Below, in pieces: positions 1-7,523 of a stretch of 64,000 bases of DNA. Each line of letters opens with the position of its first letter. The first letter of the stretch is position 1. The notes under the pieces are model-generated. The model worked only from the letters and a program-made list of their open reading frames with translations, was not told where the DNA came from and made no database searches. The DNA comes from Acidobacteriaceae bacterium (lineage in GTDB: Bacteria; Acidobacteriota; Terriglobia; Terriglobales; Acidobacteriaceae): assembly GCA_003134995.1 (NCBI GenBank), contig PLDC01000024.1, positions 62,001 through 126,000 on the forward strand, in the 5' to 3' direction. A program made the position numbers and the translations under genes.

Positions 1-2
1 TG

Positions 3-293
3 AGCGTGTGCCCCATCGACGGACTATCGACTAAGGACGAATCGAAGGACGCAGAGAAGTGTATTGCACGCGACGGCGCCAGGAGCGTGCTGATCGTGAC
101 TTCGGACTTTCATACCCGGCGCGCGCTGAGCATCTTTCGAAAGGAAGCTCCCGGGCATGAATATTCGGCCGCCGCCGCACGCAATGACGAACAGTTTGGC
201 GCGCGATGGTGGACGCACCGGCAATGGTCGAAGACTTTTGTGGATGAATGGCTGCGATTGATCTGGTGGAAGACGGTTGATCGATGGCGGTGA
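3..293 (+). CDS. C-terminal end of a DUF218 (YdcF/ElyC/SanA-like) protein, partial
   Basis: The reading frame is open to the left edge of the window and stops at TGA 291-293, so only the last ~96 residues are seen. The segment VLIVTSDFHTRRALSIF matches the conserved C-terminal strand-helix of DUF218 proteins, where a Ser-Asp/Asn-x-xH-x-x-R-A motif closes the fold. The Trp-rich tail (RWWTHRQW, LRLIWWK) is also typical. Members such as ElyC and SanA are membrane-anchored and linked to envelope integrity, but the biochemical role is not settled. The N-terminal anchor would lie outside the window. Confidence 0.7.
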   Translation, partial: SVCPIDGLSTKDESKDAEKCIARDGARSVLIVTSDFHTRRALSIFRKEAPGHEYSAAAARNDEQFGARWWTHRQWSKTFVDEWLRLIWWKTVDRWR

Positions 294-317
294 AGGGAAG
301 GTCGCGGCAAGGCTCTT

Positions 318-394
318 CACCACAGAGACACAGAGGAAGGCAAGAAAGAAAACGAATTCTGATTTTTTCTCCGTGCCTCTGTGTCTCTGTGGTG
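318..394. repeat. Palindromic intergenic repeat, perfect 19-bp arms
   Basis: Arms at 318-336 and 376-394 (CACCACAGAGACACAGAGG and its exact reverse complement) are separated by 39 bases. No ORF with coding character crosses it. It would form a strong cruciform or RNA hairpin after the DUF218 stop. It resembles dispersed non-coding palindromes common in this kind of genome; no second copy occurs in this window. Confidence 0.85.
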
Positions 395-528
395 CAAAAG
401 ATCTTCGGAATATTAGAAAGTTTTCCACAGAAGCCGCCGTTCGATAGCACAAATTGCATTGACTGCCAAGAACTTTGGAGGGTAGGATTCGTTAACGGTA
501 ATCAACTCAGTTATTAGCGGAGCGTGGG

Positions 529-1197
529 ATGGGCATGTCTGCTTTCCGGAAGATGGTAAGTTGCGTGCTGCTGTTGATGGTTCCGGGTTCGCTGTTAGCC
601 GCCGATTCCGGTGCGGCCATGCTTTATGCTAATGGAGCTGCCTGGTTGAACGGCAGCCATGTGCCGAACTCCTCGGCGATTTTTGCAGGCGACCTTGTAC
701 AGACCCGATCTGACTCCGCAGCCAACATTCATGCGCCCGGCTCGAGCATCACGGTTCTCGGCGATTCCCTGGTTCAATTTGAAGGCGCATTGTTAAAGGT
801 GGAACACGGGGGCGTGAGCGTTTCCACGTCGAAAGGTGTAGCCACCACCGCCGGCGATGTGCGCGTGGCGCCGGCCTCCAATGCGTGGACTGAATTCAAT
901 GTCACGGATATCGATGGAACGGTGCGAATCGCGGCCAATAAGGGGGACTTGACCATCACCGATGACGATGGCACGGTCACTCTTCCTCAAGGACAGGAAA
1001 CCACGCGGAACGAGCAATCCGACCAGGGCGATAAGAAGAAGAAAGACAAGAAGCGTGCGGCTGGCGCGGTTCCGGCGGCTGGCGGCGGCGCGTTAAATTC
1101 TCCGGTAGCCATCGGGGTGGGAGCGGCGGCAATTGGCGGCCTCACGATATGGGTACTGACGCGGAGCAGCAATCCGGTTAGCCCCGCGACTCCTTAG
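529..1197 (+). CDS. Secreted/membrane FecR-like domain protein
   Basis: The 222-aa product has an N-terminal signal peptide (hydrophobic core about residues 10-22, probable cleavage after LLAA). A FecR-like beta-rich region follows (about 30-155): an NGS.VPNSSAIFAGD segment, an LGDSLVQFEG strand and an FNVTDIDGTVRIAANKGDLTI stretch typical of FecR-type folds. A basic KKKKDKK linker and a C-terminal hydrophobic segment (about 192-210) suggest a membrane-anchored tail. In the family such domains sense or scaffold envelope signals. No sigma or anti-sigma partner is adjacent, so regulation of a FecI-like factor cannot be claimed. Start at ATG 529; ATG 535 is also possible. Confidence 0.7.
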   Translation: MGMSAFRKMVSCVLLLMVPGSLLAADSGAAMLYANGAAWLNGSHVPNSSAIFAGDLVQTRSDSAANIHAPGSSITVLGDSLVQFEGALLKVEHGGVSVSTSKGVATTAGDVRVAPASNAWTEFNVTDIDGTVRIAANKGDLTITDDDGTVTLPQGQETTRNEQSDQGDKKKKDKKRAAGAVPAAGGGALNSPVAIGVGAAAIGGLTIWVLTRSSNPVSPATP

Positions 1198-1261
1198 TCA
1201 ACGCGCGATTCCATTCGGCGCAACCTAATCGGCTCAACGAAAATTCCCACTATCGCCCTGC

Positions 1262-1954
1262 TCAGAAATGCTCGCGCAACTCCGCGAACCTGCCGACGAT
1301 CAGCAACCGCTGACCTGCTGGAGCCGCGTTCACTTCTTCATGCTCCAGGATCCACGTATCGCCGTGAGGAACGAAAACCGCGTGCAGACCCGCGGCCAGC
1401 GCCGGATTGATATCGGACCTCGGGCTGTTGCCGATCATCCACGTGGATTCGCGAGCGAGTTCGTATTTCTCTGCCAGGGCGTGATAAACCGCGGAATCTT
1501 TTTCCGCCACGATTTCAGTTGCCGAAAAATATTCTTTCAATCCCGAGCGCTCGATTTTTCCCGATTGCTCCGCCAGCGCGCCCTTGGTCACCAGAATCAA
1601 ACGATGCCGCGTGCGAAGATACTCCAGCGTTTGCGGAACCTCCGGCAAGAACTCAATCGAATGATTTTCGATAGTGTGAGCAAAGCTTGTGATCTGGGCA
1701 TGCAATTCAGGTGTGACCGGCTGCACGCTCAGACACTCAAACGTGCGAACCAGCGAATGCGAGAAACTGTGCAGGCCGTAACCATGGGTCACGATGCACT
1801 CGCGCTCGACATTGTTGAGCACCTCGCGTACCTGCTCGGGGGAAAACTCAAGATGATTGAGAAACGAAATAAACTTCGCGATGGCGCGCTCGAAATAAAC
1901 GTTGTTCTCCCAAAGCGTGTCGTCGGCGTCGATGAGAAGGGTTTGTGGGAGCAA
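1262..1954 (-). CDS. HAD-superfamily hydrolase (phosphoglycolate phosphatase-like)
   Basis: The 230-aa protein begins almost directly with the HAD nucleophile motif DADDTLW (Asp9/Asp11). It has a helical cap (about 20-95), motif II/III (LVTKG with the catalytic Lys, about 120) and motif IV GNSPRSD with the acidic Mg ligands (about 175-181). It is therefore a soluble HAD phosphatase; the substrate cannot be read from sequence. The start is TTG at 1954 because motif I leaves no room for a downstream start. That TTG abuts a dispersed AGCTAAAGG-type repeat which forms the whole 5' leader, so there is no ordinary Shine-Dalgarno sequence. Confidence 0.8.
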   Translation of the reverse strand: MLPQTLLIDADDTLWENNVYFERAIAKFISFLNHLEFSPEQVREVLNNVERECIVTHGYGLHSFSHSLVRTFECLSVQPVTPELHAQITSFAHTIENHSIEFLPEVPQTLEYLRTRHRLILVTKGALAEQSGKIERSGLKEYFSATEIVAEKDSAVYHALAEKYELARESTWMIGNSPRSDINPALAAGLHAVFVPHGDTWILEHEEVNAAPAGQRLLIVGRFAELREHF

Positions 1955-2104
1955 GCTTTTAGCTCTTAGCCTTTAGCTCTTAGCTAGCCCGGTAATCGGG
2001 AATTATGACGCGGCAAGAGCAAAAAGGGGTCGGCACCGAAACTAGTTATTGCTGGCATGGCAAACGCGTGAGCTAAAGGCTAAGAGCTAAAAGCTAAAAG
2101 CTTC
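1952..2104. repeat. Inverted pair of AGCTAAAGGCTAAGAGCTA repeats
   Basis: A left arm at about 1953-1986 (TTTTAGCTCTTAGCCTTTAGC core) is mirrored by a right arm at about 2071-2102 with the reverse-complement core. About 85 bases of unique sequence lie between them. The same core recurs as an inverted pair around the four-helix-bundle gene (about 7057-7093 and 7497-7523). The pair lies between the 5' end of the HAD gene and the 3' end of mqnD. Confidence 0.85.
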
Positions 2105-2105
2105 C

Positions 2106-2990
2106 CTACACCCAATCCACCTTCGCCTCAGGCCGAATGATCCCCGCCTTGTGCCCCATGTCGAGTAAGCGCACGACAGCCTCACGTCCATCCGGGCCAT
2201 AATCCAGCGTGCGCTCGTTCACGTACATGCCAACGAAGCGGTCGGCGGTTGACGTGTCGAGATCGCGAGCGAACTGCATGGCGTAGGACAAAGCTTCTTC
2301 ACGATGATCGAGCGCATACTGAATGCTGTCATGCAACGCAGTGTTGACCGCGGCAATCAGTTCAGGGCCGAGCGCGCGGCGAATGGCGTTGCCTCCGAGC
2401 GGCAGCGGCAATCCGGTCATCTTCTGCCACCATCTTCCGAGGTCGACAATGCGGTGCAGTCCGGCCTTGTCGTAGGTCAATTGGCCTTCGTGGATGATGA
2501 GTCCAGCCTCGTATTTGCCTTCGAGCACCTGCGGAATAATCTGGTCGAAGGGAACGACCTCGGTTTCGACACCGGGAGCAAAAAGCTGCAGCGCAAGATA
2601 AGCAGTGGTGAGCGTGCCGGGGACCGCGATTTTTTTACTTTTGATTTCATCCTGCGAGAACGGACGCGGCGAAACGATCATCGGTCCATAACCCTCGCCC
2701 ACGCTGCCGCCGCATGACATGAGTGCGTACAAATCCTGAATATAAGGATAGGCGTGAAACGAAATCGCCGTGACATCGTAAACGCCTTCGCGCGCCTTCT
2801 GGTTCAGCGTTTCGATATCGCACAGCGTATGCGTGAAGCGCAGCCCGGGCACGCGCACCTTGCTGGTGGCGAGGCCGTAAAACATGAACGCATCGTCGGA
2901 ATCCGGGCTATGGGCAATGCTGATCTCGCGCACCTGAGAAGCCGGATTGCCGCCGGAATGTTTCGCTTCGAGCTCCGAAGTTACTGTCAT
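2106..2990 (-). CDS. mqnD: 1,4-dihydroxy-6-naphthoate synthase MqnD
   Basis: The 294-aa protein has the periplasmic-binding-protein-like fold of MqnD. The N-terminal [18 protein letters not shown], the central [15 protein letters not shown] and the downstream [14 protein letters not shown] and [12 protein letters not shown] are the diagnostic blocks of the family. MqnD converts cyclic dehypoxanthinyl futalosine to 1,4-dihydroxy-6-naphthoate, a step of the futalosine route to menaquinone. mqnA (8812) and mqnC (10475) lie nearby, supporting the pathway; mqnB is not in the window. The length is normal for the family. The first ~20 residues precede the conserved core and may be a slightly overlong start. 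Confidence 0.92.
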   Translation of the reverse strand: MTVTSELEAKHSGGNPASQVREISIAHSPDSDDAFMFYGLATSKVRVPGLRFTHTLCDIETLNQKAREGVYDVTAISFHAYPYIQDLYALMSCGGSVGEGYGPMIVSPRPFSQDEIKSKKIAVPGTLTTAYLALQLFAPGVETEVVPFDQIIPQVLEGKYEAGLIIHEGQLTYDKAGLHRIVDLGRWWQKMTGLPLPLGGNAIRRALGPELIAAVNTALHDSIQYALDHREEALSYAMQFARDLDTSTADRFVGMYVNERTLDYGPDGREAVVRLLDMGHKAGIIRPEAKVDWV

Positions 2991-3020
2991 CGTTTGAACT
3001 CCAAACCGAGTGCTGCCGTG

Positions 3021-3602
3021 CTACTGCTGTGCATTCGAACGGCGCTGCCAGCGCGACGCAATTCCCGCGGCCATCATCACCTTAATAATCTCAGCAAACA
3101 GAAACCAGTAAAGACCCCAGCGAAAAGCCTGCACCACCGAGTGAGTCAACACCGCAAGCCAGGCCAAGCCGCTGGCAAAAAGTACAACCTCGCCAAGAAG
3201 ACCACCCAGAGCGGCGCGAGCGAAACTCTTGCGTCCGTGCTCCATCACATATCCAGCCAGCCCTGCGACGACGGGATAGGCCAGAAGAAATCCGCCAGTG
3301 GGGCCAAGCAGATGCGCGATTCCCCCCACGCCCACGGGACTGAACACGGGCATGCCCGCTGCGCCTTCCATCAGATAAAGTGCAAGCGCCGCAAAGCCGC
3401 GCCGGCTGCCGAGCAGCAAGCCGACCAGCAGCACTCCAAAGTTCTGCACCGTCAACGGCACCGGCGTGCCCGGTAGTGGAATCGTGATGCGCGCGCACAG
3501 CGCCACGAACAAGCTCGCGCTCACTACGATCGCGACCTGCCGCGCACCTTCGAGAACGCGTTCCTGTTGACTGCCTGCAGTTTGAATTGCCAGTTTTGAC
3601 AT
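3021..3602 (-). CDS. bioY: BioY-family biotin transporter S-component
   Basis: The 193-aa integral membrane protein has about six hydrophobic helices and the BioY signature: RITIPLPGTPVPLTVQNFGVLL, LGSRRGFAALALYLMEGAAGMPVF and GPTGGFLLAYP. BioY is the biotin-binding S unit of ECF transporters and sometimes works alone. No bioM/bioN ATPase or permease gene is nearby. I chose ATG 3602 (MSKLAIQ) because GGAGAG lies just upstream; a longer frame to 3725 overlaps the preceding small gene and lacks family similarity. No biotin operator or riboswitch is visible. Confidence 0.88.
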   Translation of the reverse strand: MSKLAIQTAGSQQERVLEGARQVAIVVSASLFVALCARITIPLPGTPVPLTVQNFGVLLVGLLLGSRRGFAALALYLMEGAAGMPVFSPVGVGGIAHLLGPTGGFLLAYPVVAGLAGYVMEHGRKSFARAALGGLLGEVVLFASGLAWLAVLTHSVVQAFRWGLYWFLFAEIIKVMMAAGIASRWQRRSNAQQ

Positions 3603-3645
3603 GGAAGACTCTCCAAATCTTCGGCGCAGAGCATCAGTGCTGAGT

Positions 3646-3825
3646 TCAGTGCTCAGATCGGTGCTCAATATCACTCGACTGATGCTCGCGTTCGGTCTCG
3701 CCGGAAGTCCCTTCCCGAGCGGCATGCGCAGCCTGCAGGTGCCGCCGCAACCGCATGTACAACGCGATTGCCACGCACACCACGACCAGCGTACTTACAC
3801 CCAGGATCAGGAACCACCAGATCAT
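3646..3825 (-). CDS. Small single-pass membrane protein
   Basis: A 59-aa ORF from ATG 3825 (TTG 3840 would add five residues). One strong TM helix (IWWFLILGVSTLVVVCVAIAL) is followed by a basic patch (MRLRRHL) and a hydrophilic, acidic/Glu-rich tail. It ends 43 bases before the bioY start, so co-transcription is likely. I do not recognise a family. The long hydrophobic stretch and the positive-inside pattern argue that it is translated. Confidence 0.5.
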   Translation of the reverse strand: MIWWFLILGVSTLVVVCVAIALYMRLRRHLQAAHAAREGTSGETEREHQSSDIEHRSEH

Positions 3826-3903
3826 CCGCACAACGCACAAGGATAACAGATGATCAGGCGGTGGGACGGGCAGTTTCGCAGTGATCGTCTTCTAGCTCTG
3901 ACG

Positions 3904-4365
3904 CTAGCTCGCCTTCGCCATGGACCGCTTCTCGTGCATCGCCGCGACGCGCTTCAGCGTGAGCTTCAGCCGTTCGCGCGCGAACTTGGAGCCCGTGGCG
4001 ATCTTCTCGATATTCTCAAACATATGCGGATCGCCGATCTTTTCACGCAGGTCTTTGAGGAAGGGATAAACCTTCGCGAGTATCAGGAACATTTCGCCGC
4101 TCACCGCGGGCTGGATGAACAACTCCTCACTGAGCGCCCCTTGCAACACGAAGGATGCAGCCATGCTCCAGTATCCGCCGACCTGGCGTAGCCAATTGTT
4201 TTCCTGCGAGCCCATGGCCCCGACAATCTTCATGCAATCGTCGGCGTTCTTCGGCCAAAATTCCACGACCCACCAGTTGCGCGCTTTGCGCATCTCGGCC
4301 TCGCGGCGCAGATCGTAGAGTTTCATTATGAGTTGAGCGTCTGTAGCGGTTGCTTTCTTGGACAT
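3904..4365 (-). CDS. Conserved-looking hypothetical protein, 153 aa
   Basis: A soluble, mostly helical protein without signal peptide. It starts at ATG 4365 with an AGGAGA ribosome site nine bases upstream. Notable segments are LMKLYDLRREAEMRKARNW, a Trp-rich WWVVEFWP block (about 31-38), DDCMKIVGAMGSQENNWLRQVGGYW and a Lys/Arg-rich C terminus. I do not recognise the family and see no catalytic motif. It lies between topA and the bioY unit on the same strand but is separated from both by gaps, so it is probably its own transcription unit. Confidence 0.7.
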   Translation of the reverse strand: MSKKATATDAQLIMKLYDLRREAEMRKARNWWVVEFWPKNADDCMKIVGAMGSQENNWLRQVGGYWSMAASFVLQGALSEELFIQPAVSGEMFLILAKVYPFLKDLREKIGDPHMFENIEKIATGSKFARERLKLTLKRVAAMHEKRSMAKAS

Positions 4366-4380
4366 GAGATCTCCTTACAG

Positions 4381-4494
4381 AATTGAGTCATTGAGCGATT
4401 GAGTGATTGAAAAACCGGCCGCCCGGCGCCGACGCCCGAAGAAAAAATCCTGAAAATTACCCAATTACTAAATTTCCCAATTACTCAATCGATT
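4381..4494. repeat. AT-rich imperfect inverted repeats between topA and the hypothetical gene
   Basis: The stretch contains short tandem TTGAGYGATTGA units (about 4383-4410) and, inverted, AATTACCCAATTAC / CCAATTACTCAATCGATT (about 4455-4493). It is non-coding and could act as a transcription end or be another dispersed repeat. I see no clean GC stem with a T-run. Confidence 0.45.
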
Positions 4495-6987
4495 CTACGC
4501 CGTCGTTGCTGCAGCTTCTGCAGGCGGCGCCGGCCGCTCGTAGTCGCATTCTTTGTTCGGGCATGCGATCACTGGTCCGGCCTTCAGATTTTTTTCCACC
4601 AGGTATTCGCTGCCGCAACTCGGGCATTTTTCGGCGAGCGGTTTGTGCGCCGAAGTGAACTTGCATGTCGGATAATTTCCGCACCCGTAGAAAGTGTTGC
4701 CTTTGCGGGCGCGCTTCTCCACCAGATCGCCATCTTTGCACTCCGGACACTTCACGCCAATGTAGTTCTGTTTGACGTATTTGCATTCGGGATATCCGCT
4801 GCAAGCCGTGAACTCGCCAAAGCGCCCGTGGCGGATCATCATATTTCGATTGCACTTCGGGCATAGTTCATCGATCGGAATATCCGGAACCTTCTTGCCC
4901 TGGTCGAGTCGCCGCGTAGTCTTGCAATCAGGATATCCCGTACAAGCCATGAACTGACCGAAGCGCCCGCGCTTGAGCACCATCACGCGTCCGCAGTTCT
5001 CACAATATTCTTCCTGAGTGGTCTCCTGAACGTCGGCCGAATCGAGGTCGGGCAGGTTGATTGGATTTTCTTTCGTGAACGTACAAGTGTTCGGATCTTC
5101 CTTATCGTAGGTGCTGCACGCATAAAACGATCCGTGCCGGCCCCACTTGATCACCAGAGGCGCGCCACATTTCTCGCACTTCTCGTCTGTGGGCTTCTCC
5201 ATCCGCTTGATGTTCTCCATATGCTTTTCGGCATATTTGAGATCCTTCGTGAATTTCTTGTAGAACTCGGCGAGCGTGTCGGTCCACTTCTCTTTGCCCT
5301 CTTCGATCTCGTCGAGTTTTTCTTCGAGCCCCGCGGTGTAAGCCACATCGAAAATGTCGCGGAAGTTTTCCACGAGCAGGTCCGTGACTACGAGTCCAAT
5401 CTCCGTGGGAGTAAATTTGCCACCCAATTTCTGCACGTACTGCCGCTCTTGAATCGTCGACAGAATCGCCGAATAGGTTGACGGACGCCCAATCCCGCGC
5501 TCTTCCAGTTCTTTCACCAGCGACGCTTCGTTGTAGCGCGGCGGCGGCTCGGTGAAATGTTGCTCCGGCTTCAATTCCTTCAACGTAAGCTTCTGGCCAG
5601 CTTCCAGCGCCGGCAGCTTGTGTTTCAGTTCTTCGTCTTCTTCGTCCTTGCCTTCTTTCGATTCTTCGTAGACGCGCAGGAAGCCATCGAACTTCATCAC
5701 TGATCCGGTTACGCGGAACCAGTAAGCATCGCCATTCTTCGATTTCGCATCGATATCGACCGTGGTCTGGTCGAACACCGCAGGCATAATCTGCGACGCC
5801 ACAAAACGCTGCCAGATCAGCTTGTAGACCTTGAACTCATCCTCTTTTAAGTACTGCTTCACCTGATCCGGATGCCGCATCGCCGAGGTCGGCCGAATCG
5901 CTTCGTGCGCCCCCTGCGAATCCTTCTTCTCCTTATATGTATTAGGAGTTTCGGGCAGGTAAGCCGCGCCATATTCATTGCCAACATATTCGCGCACTTC
6001 CTGAATCGCCTCAGGCGCAACCCGGGTTGAATCGGTACGCATGTAGGTGATCAGGCCGACCAGGCCTTCTTCGCCCAGTTCCACGCCTTCGTACAAACGC
6101 TGTGCGATCATCATGGTGCGCTTCACGCTGAAGCGCAGCTTGCGCGAGGAATCCTGCTGCAACTTGCTGGTGGTGAAGGGAGGCGCTGCATTGCGGCGGC
6201 GTTCTTTCTTGTCAACCGAACGCACCAGCCAGTCGGCTTCTTCGATCGCGGCGCGAATCTTTTCCGCATCCTCGCCGTTGGTGACTTCAATCTTCTCTTC
6301 GCCCTTGCCCAGAAACCGCGCGTCGAACGCAGGAGGCTTGCTGGCAGCCAGGTGTGCGTCGATCGTCCAATATTCTTTTTTCTCGAACGCCTTAATCTCG
6401 CGTTCGCGCTCAACGATGAGTCGCAGCGCAACCGTCTGCACACGCCCGGCAGAAAGCCCGCGGCGGACTTTATCCCACAGCAGCGGAGAAACTTGATATC
6501 CCACCAGTCGATCGAGCACGCGCCGCGCTTGCTGCGCATCGACAAGATTCTGATCGATGGCGCGAGGATGTTCGAATGCCGCCTGCACCGCGCGCTTCGT
6601 AATTTCGTTGAACGTAACGCGCTGAATGCGTGGAGGCCCGTCCGGGTCTTCCTTCTTCTTCTTTTTCGATTTCTTGCCGTGGCCGTTGCCGCCCAGTTCA
6701 AACGCAAGATGCGCTGCGATGGCCTCGCCTTCGCGGTCCGGGTCAGGCGCCAGATAGATCGCATCCATCGGTCCCGCCAGCTTTTTCAGCTTGGCCAGAA
6801 CTTTTTCTTTGCCCGGGATGACGACGTAGTCGGTCTCAAACTCCTTGCTCGTGTCCACGCCCAGAGTGCTCTTAGGCAAATCCTTCACGTGGCCGAGCGA
6901 GGCCTCGACAGTAAATCCCTTTCCCAGATATTTCTGGATGGTCTTCGCCTTAGCCGGCGATTCGACAATGACTAAACTCTTCAACAA
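4495..6987 (-). CDS. topA: DNA topoisomerase I (type IA)
   Basis: The 830-aa enzyme relaxes negatively supercoiled DNA by transient single-strand cleavage. The Toprim domain carries Glu9 (IVESPAKAKTIQKYLG) and the acidic DPDRE motif at 82-86. The catalytic tyrosine is Tyr315 in GLITYMRTDSTRV. HEAIRPTS and GRPSTY(S) are further family blocks. Five C-terminal Cys4-type zinc ribbons follow (about 604-635, 652-678, 709-735, 747-775, 788-812), within the range seen in the family. A Lys-rich insert (about 105-112) interrupts the Toprim region. The start is TTG (6987, or the adjacent TTG 6984), with GAGGG upstream; no ATG fits. dprA is upstream on the same strand, the usual bacterial pairing, but here the two are separated by a four-helix-bundle gene. 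Confidence 0.97.
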   Translation of the reverse strand: MLKSLVIVESPAKAKTIQKYLGKGFTVEASLGHVKDLPKSTLGVDTSKEFETDYVVIPGKEKVLAKLKKLAGPMDAIYLAPDPDREGEAIAAHLAFELGGNGHGKKSKKKKKEDPDGPPRIQRVTFNEITKRAVQAAFEHPRAIDQNLVDAQQARRVLDRLVGYQVSPLLWDKVRRGLSAGRVQTVALRLIVEREREIKAFEKKEYWTIDAHLAASKPPAFDARFLGKGEEKIEVTNGEDAEKIRAAIEEADWLVRSVDKKERRRNAAPPFTTSKLQQDSSRKLRFSVKRTMMIAQRLYEGVELGEEGLVGLITYMRTDSTRVAPEAIQEVREYVGNEYGAAYLPETPNTYKEKKDSQGAHEAIRPTSAMRHPDQVKQYLKEDEFKVYKLIWQRFVASQIMPAVFDQTTVDIDAKSKNGDAYWFRVTGSVMKFDGFLRVYEESKEGKDEEDEELKHKLPALEAGQKLTLKELKPEQHFTEPPPRYNEASLVKELEERGIGRPSTYSAILSTIQERQYVQKLGGKFTPTEIGLVVTDLLVENFRDIFDVAYTAGLEEKLDEIEEGKEKWTDTLAEFYKKFTKDLKYAEKHMENIKRMEKPTDEKCEKCGAPLVIKWGRHGSFYACSTYDKEDPNTCTFTKENPINLPDLDSADVQETTQEEYCENCGRVMVLKRGRFGQFMACTGYPDCKTTRRLDQGKKVPDIPIDELCPKCNRNMMIRHGRFGEFTACSGYPECKYVKQNYIGVKCPECKDGDLVEKRARKGNTFYGCGNYPTCKFTSAHKPLAEKCPSCGSEYLVEKNLKAGPVIACPNKECDYERPAPPAEAAATTA

Positions 6988-7056
6988 TGGAACCCTCAGT
7001 TCTTAAGTTTTCGCTTTGAACCTAGCACGAATGGGACGAAAGCAACAAGTTACGGG

Positions 7057-7093
7057 TAAAAGCTATTAGCTCTTAGCCTTTAGCTCTTAGCTT
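7057..7093. repeat. Left inverted repeat flanking the four-helix-bundle gene
   Basis: AAAAGCTATTAGCTCTTAGC continuing to CTTTAGCTCTTAGCTT matches, in inverse orientation, the repeat at 7497-7523. The shared 27-base core has two mismatches. The same core occurs at 1952-2104. Confidence 0.85.
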
Positions 7094-7099
7094 AAACGC

Positions 7100-7465
7100 T
7101 TACGCCGCCGTGGGCTTCCTCAGCTTCCCTGCCAATGCTGACAACATCCTCATGATCTCGCTCACGTCCGCATTTAGGATTTCGTACTCCTCGCTCACTA
7201 CCAACCCCAAATCTCTCGCTGAGAGGAAATGGTAAGACAGTTCAGCGCCCGATCCCATCGCGATTTGAACGTAGCGCGCCAATTCTCCGTCGGATCGCCG
7301 ACCGCAGCCTTCAGCCAAATTCGCGGCGATCGAGGCGGACGCGCGCCGAATTTGACTGGTGAGACCGTAACGCTCTTCCTTGGGGAACAGAAGTGTCGTC
7401 TTGTAGACCGCCAATGTTAGCTTGTGGGCCTTCTCCCAAACCAACAAATCCTGGTAATTTCTCAT
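7100..7465 (-). CDS. Four-helix-bundle protein (23S rRNA intervening-sequence / Avd-like family)
   Basis: A 121-aa protein from ATG 7465 (MRNYQDLLVWEKAHKL), the standard start of this family; GGAGTG lies upstream, and ATG 7483 is an alternative. Diagnostic blocks are the N-terminal Y-x-DL-x-VW-x-KA-x-L, the central FPKEERYGLTSQIRRASASIAANLAEGCGR, and a GELARYVQIAMGSGAEL helix. Members form pentameric four-helix bundles, occur in 23S rRNA intervening sequences, and resemble Avd of diversity-generating retroelements. No reverse transcriptase or rRNA gene is here. The gene is bracketed by inverted repeats and interrupts the dprA-topA pair, which suggests insertion as a unit. Confidence 0.88.
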   Translation of the reverse strand: MRNYQDLLVWEKAHKLTLAVYKTTLLFPKEERYGLTSQIRRASASIAANLAEGCGRRSDGELARYVQIAMGSGAELSYHFLSARDLGLVVSEEYEILNADVSEIMRMLSALAGKLRKPTAA

Positions 7466-7496
7466 GGCATCACTCCAATGCATTCGTCGTAGGGTT

Positions 7497-7523
7497 TGGC
7501 TAAAGGCTAAGAGCTAGAAGCTT
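7497..7523. repeat. Right inverted repeat flanking the four-helix-bundle gene
   Basis: GGCTAAAGGCTAAGAGCTAG and the following AAGCTTTT are the inverse of 7057-7093. The repeat runs into the last codons of dprA (stop near 7514), so the DprA C-terminus SF appears to be encoded within the repeat. Confidence 0.8.
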
